A stretch of 64,000 bases of DNA. Source: Saccharofermentans sp. (lineage in GTDB: Bacteria > Bacillota > Clostridia > Saccharofermentanales > Saccharofermentanaceae). The stretch spans positions 53,327 to 117,326 of the forward strand of contig JAEFBB010000002.1 of assembly GCA_016292215.1 (NCBI GenBank), given 5' to 3'. This document shows positions 62,419 through 64,000 of the stretch, one piece after another (the stretch's first letter is position 1; each line of letters opens with the position of its first letter). The position numbers were made by a program, and so were the translations under genes. A model generated the notes under the pieces. That model did not search any database. It worked only from the letters and a program-made list of their open reading frames with translations, and was not told the DNA's origin.

Positions 62419-63051
62419 TTAACTCAGTGTATAAGGTGATACTAATCCGAGTGATTTGCAAAAGTTTTCAACGGTTTTGTTTTTAAGGGTGGCATAATAA
62501 TCACTGCGGATCCAGAAGATCTGATTGTCCCTTAAATATACGCCGCATGCAAGCTCAACAGTTGAACCGTCATTCTGTGAGTCTTTGGGACCCTGATAGC
62601 TGATGGTATAAGTTACGCCATTCTTCTTGCCTTCTTCCACTCCGAATCTGAGCGGTTTAACAGCTGATTCATAGATTTCCTCTGCAGTTTCACTGTCTTT
62701 GAAAGTCAGAAAATAGATTTGAGTTAAACATCTGCCGTGATCTTCAGTTTCTCCGATGCTCTCGATGGCCATAGTGCATTCTTTCACATCTTTTACAGAA
62801 ACATAATCCCTAAGCGAGCCACCCAGGAATTCAAACAATTTAATGTCCATATCGTAGTAGTATGCAATATGTTCACCCGGATCTGCCAGAATATTACTGA
62901 GTTCTGTGGTTTCCTCAATCTCTTTCATACCACTGCTCTTTGCTGCGCTTATGAAAGAACTTTTAGAAAAATCTCCGGAACCGGAACAACCGGTAAGACA
63001 TACCACAGTCATAACAACTGCCAGTGCAACAGATAAACACTTTCTTTTCAT
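62419..63051 (-). CDS. Lipoprotein of a tandem triplet (copy 1)
   Basis: The 210-residue protein has the signal VVCLTGCSGSG and lacks the long Thr/Glu linker. The domain matches copies 2 and 3 more distantly (QIYFLTFKDSETAEEIYESA, NGVTYTISYQ, NFCKSLGLVSPYTL). The promoter is directly upstream, so this gene leads the operon. GGGGG lies 7 nt before the ATG. The function is unknown; two conserved Cys positions beside the lipid-modified one differ between copies. Confidence 0.75.
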   Translation of the reverse strand: MKRKCLSVALAVVMTVVCLTGCSGSGDFSKSSFISAAKSSGMKEIEETTELSNILADPGEHIAYYYDMDIKLFEFLGGSLRDYVSVKDVKECTMAIESIGETEDHGRCLTQIYFLTFKDSETAEEIYESAVKPLRFGVEEGKKNGVTYTISYQGPKDSQNDGSTVELACGVYLRDNQIFWIRSDYYATLKNKTVENFCKSLGLVSPYTLS

Positions 63052-63112
63052 AGATACCCCCTATTATTTGTGAGCACTCCACTCTATCCGGAGCACCTTA
63101 TTCCTGAACAAT

Positions 63113-63142
63113 ATTATGGAATTTATCAATAATCTTTGTCCA
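63113..63142 (-). promoter_or_regulatory. Promoter of the lipoprotein triplet
   Basis: TGGACA (63137-63142), an 18-nt spacer and CATAAT (63113-63118) on the minus strand; each matches consensus at 5 of 6 positions. Confidence 0.6.
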
Positions 63143-63181
63143 TAAAATCCATATATACAGAATAAACAAATCGGAATATAA

Positions 63182-63213
63182 ACAAAAACAGGGGCCGCAT
63201 TACGCGGACCCCC
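63182..63213 (-). terminator. Terminator of pgi
   Basis: Stem GGGG-CCGC/GCGG-CCCC with one bulge, followed by TGTTTTTGTTT on the minus strand; it lies 30 bp past the pgi stop. Confidence 0.8.
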
Positions 63214-63242
63214 GTCTGTTCAAAGCAATTGCTTGCCTTTAA

Positions 63243-64000
63243 TTATTTGTTGAGTCTTGCCTCGAGAGCAGCCTTCTGGTCTTCGTAGCCGGGCTTGCCA
63301 AGAAGAGCGAACATGTTCTTCTTGTATGCCTCAACACCGGGCTGGTTGAAAGGATTTACGGCGAGGAGATAGCCTGAGATGCCGCAAGCCTTTTCGAAGA
63401 AGTAGATGAGCTCACCCAGTGAGTAAGCTGTCTGGTCAGGCATGTGGATCAGGAGGTTCGGAACCTTACCGTCAACGTGAGCAAGGATTGTGCCCTGCAT
63501 TGCCTTTGCATTAACTTCGTTCATGTCCATGCCGGAGAGGAAGTTAAGGCCGTCGAGATTGGACTTGTCGTTAGGGATCTCAAAAGATCTTCTGGGCTGG
63601 TCGATCTGTACAACTGTCTCGTACATGATTCGCGCGCCGTCCTGGATGAACTGGCCCATGGAGTGGAGATCTGTTGTGTTGTCAACGCCTGCCGGGAAGA
63701 TACCTCTTCTGTCCTTACCCTCGGACTCACCGTAGAGCTGCTTCCACCACTCTGTCATGAAGTGGAAAGAAGGTTCGTAGTTGACCATGACCTCTGTGGA
63801 ATAGCCGGAACGGAGGAGGCAGTTACGTACTGCAGCGTACTGATAGCAAGGGTTTTCGGAAAGAGGAAGCTTCTTGTAAGCCTTGGAAGCGTCTCTTGCG
63901 CCCTTCATGAGTTCTCTGATGTCGATGCCTGCAACTGCGATAGGAAGAAGTCCTACTGCTGTAAGAACGGAGAATCTGCCGCCTACATCGTCAGGTACTA
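63243..64000 (-). CDS. pgi: Glucose-6-phosphate isomerase (5' end missing)
   Basis: The last 252 codons are in the window, and the frame continues past the right edge. It interconverts glucose-6-phosphate and fructose-6-phosphate in glycolysis. The sequence has the sugar-phosphate region [20 protein letters not shown], the catalytic-region [23 protein letters not shown] (with His) and the C-terminal motif [31 protein letters not shown]. It has the short bacterial form used by Firmicutes. Its terminator follows. Confidence 0.95.
   Translation of the reverse strand, partial: VPDDVGGRFSVLTAVGLLPIAVAGIDIRELMKGARDASKAYKKLPLSENPCYQYAAVRNCLLRSGYSTEVMVNYEPSFHFMTEWWKQLYGESEGKDRRGIFPAGVDNTTDLHSMGQFIQDGARIMYETVVQIDQPRRSFEIPNDKSNLDGLNFLSGMDMNEVNAKAMQGTILAHVDGKVPNLLIHMPDQTAYSLGELIYFFEKACGISGYLLAVNPFNQPGVEAYKKNMFALLGKPGYEDQKAALEARLNK

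Overview
The window looks like a chromosomal segment of a fermentative, fibre-degrading member of the Bacillota (class Clostridia). It has SepF, MutS2, MurC, an L27 with the Firmicutes N-terminal extension next to its processing protease Prp, Gram-positive style promoters and strong AGGAGG ribosome binding sites. A lipid-anchored GH9 cellulase and a GH16-like sensor point to a plant-polysaccharide habitat such as rumen or gut. GC content is moderate. I cannot name the genus; a Saccharofermentans/Oscillospiraceae-type organism is only a guess. Nearly all genes lie on the minus strand, which is therefore probably the leading strand. The plus-strand genes are a VOC protein, leuS and a small group near 55-57 kb. 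No rRNA, tRNA, CRISPR array, phage or insertion sequence was found.

Layout. 1-3.4 kb: a large incomplete sensor (GH16-like fold with a lost catalytic nucleophile, carbohydrate-binding-like module, LacI-type ligand domain, start of GGDEF) behind a DUF47/PhoU-like gene. 3.5-8.3 kb: sepF, the PLP protein YggS, a membrane-fusion (HlyD-like) protein and a methionine gamma-lyase family protein. 8.3-10.1 kb: MarR regulator, acyl carrier protein and lipid kinase. 10.2-14.7 kb: pfkA, mutS2 and a CPBP protease. 14.9-23 kb: uvrB, dnaE, a sirtuin and a membrane-bound Ntn hydrolase, in one run behind a promoter with a perfect Gram-positive LexA box. 23-25.1 kb: DUF212, AlkD and a PfkB sugar kinase. 25.4-27.8 kb: rplU-prp-rpmA-obg with a structured leader. 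27.9-31.4 kb: an unknown membrane protein coupled to murC, then ybaK. 31.5-34 kb: ECF sigma factor, zinc-finger anti-sigma and a DUF4097 lipoprotein, with an ECF-type autoregulatory promoter. 34.2-40.6 kb: VOC protein, prmC, DUF1385, rpmE, rho and mreB. 40.9-43.4 kb: leuS. 43.4-44 kb: a decayed region with two gene remnants. 44-49.2 kb: zinc-ribbon membrane protein, unknown membrane protein, NAD(P)H-hydrate epimerase and the GH9 cellulase. 49.3-53 kb: a response regulator with two tandem sensor kinases, one lacking its phosphoacceptor histidine. 53-54.8 kb: glycerol-1-phosphate dehydrogenase family protein and a HAD phosphatase. 54.9-57.4 kb: two paralogous membrane proteins around a 57-residue helical protein. 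57.4-60.7 kb: YitT and an aconitase-family hydratase with a four-copy operator-like array upstream. 60.9-63.1 kb: three tandem paralogous lipoproteins. 63.2-64 kb: the C-terminal part of glucose-6-phosphate isomerase.

The most unusual items are the GH16-like/LacI-like/GGDEF fusion, the four 20-bp operator-like elements upstream of the hydratase promoter, the His-less tandem histidine kinase, the paired membrane proteins with their small partner, and the lipoprotein triplet. All family assignments come from reading motifs and translations; no database search was run.
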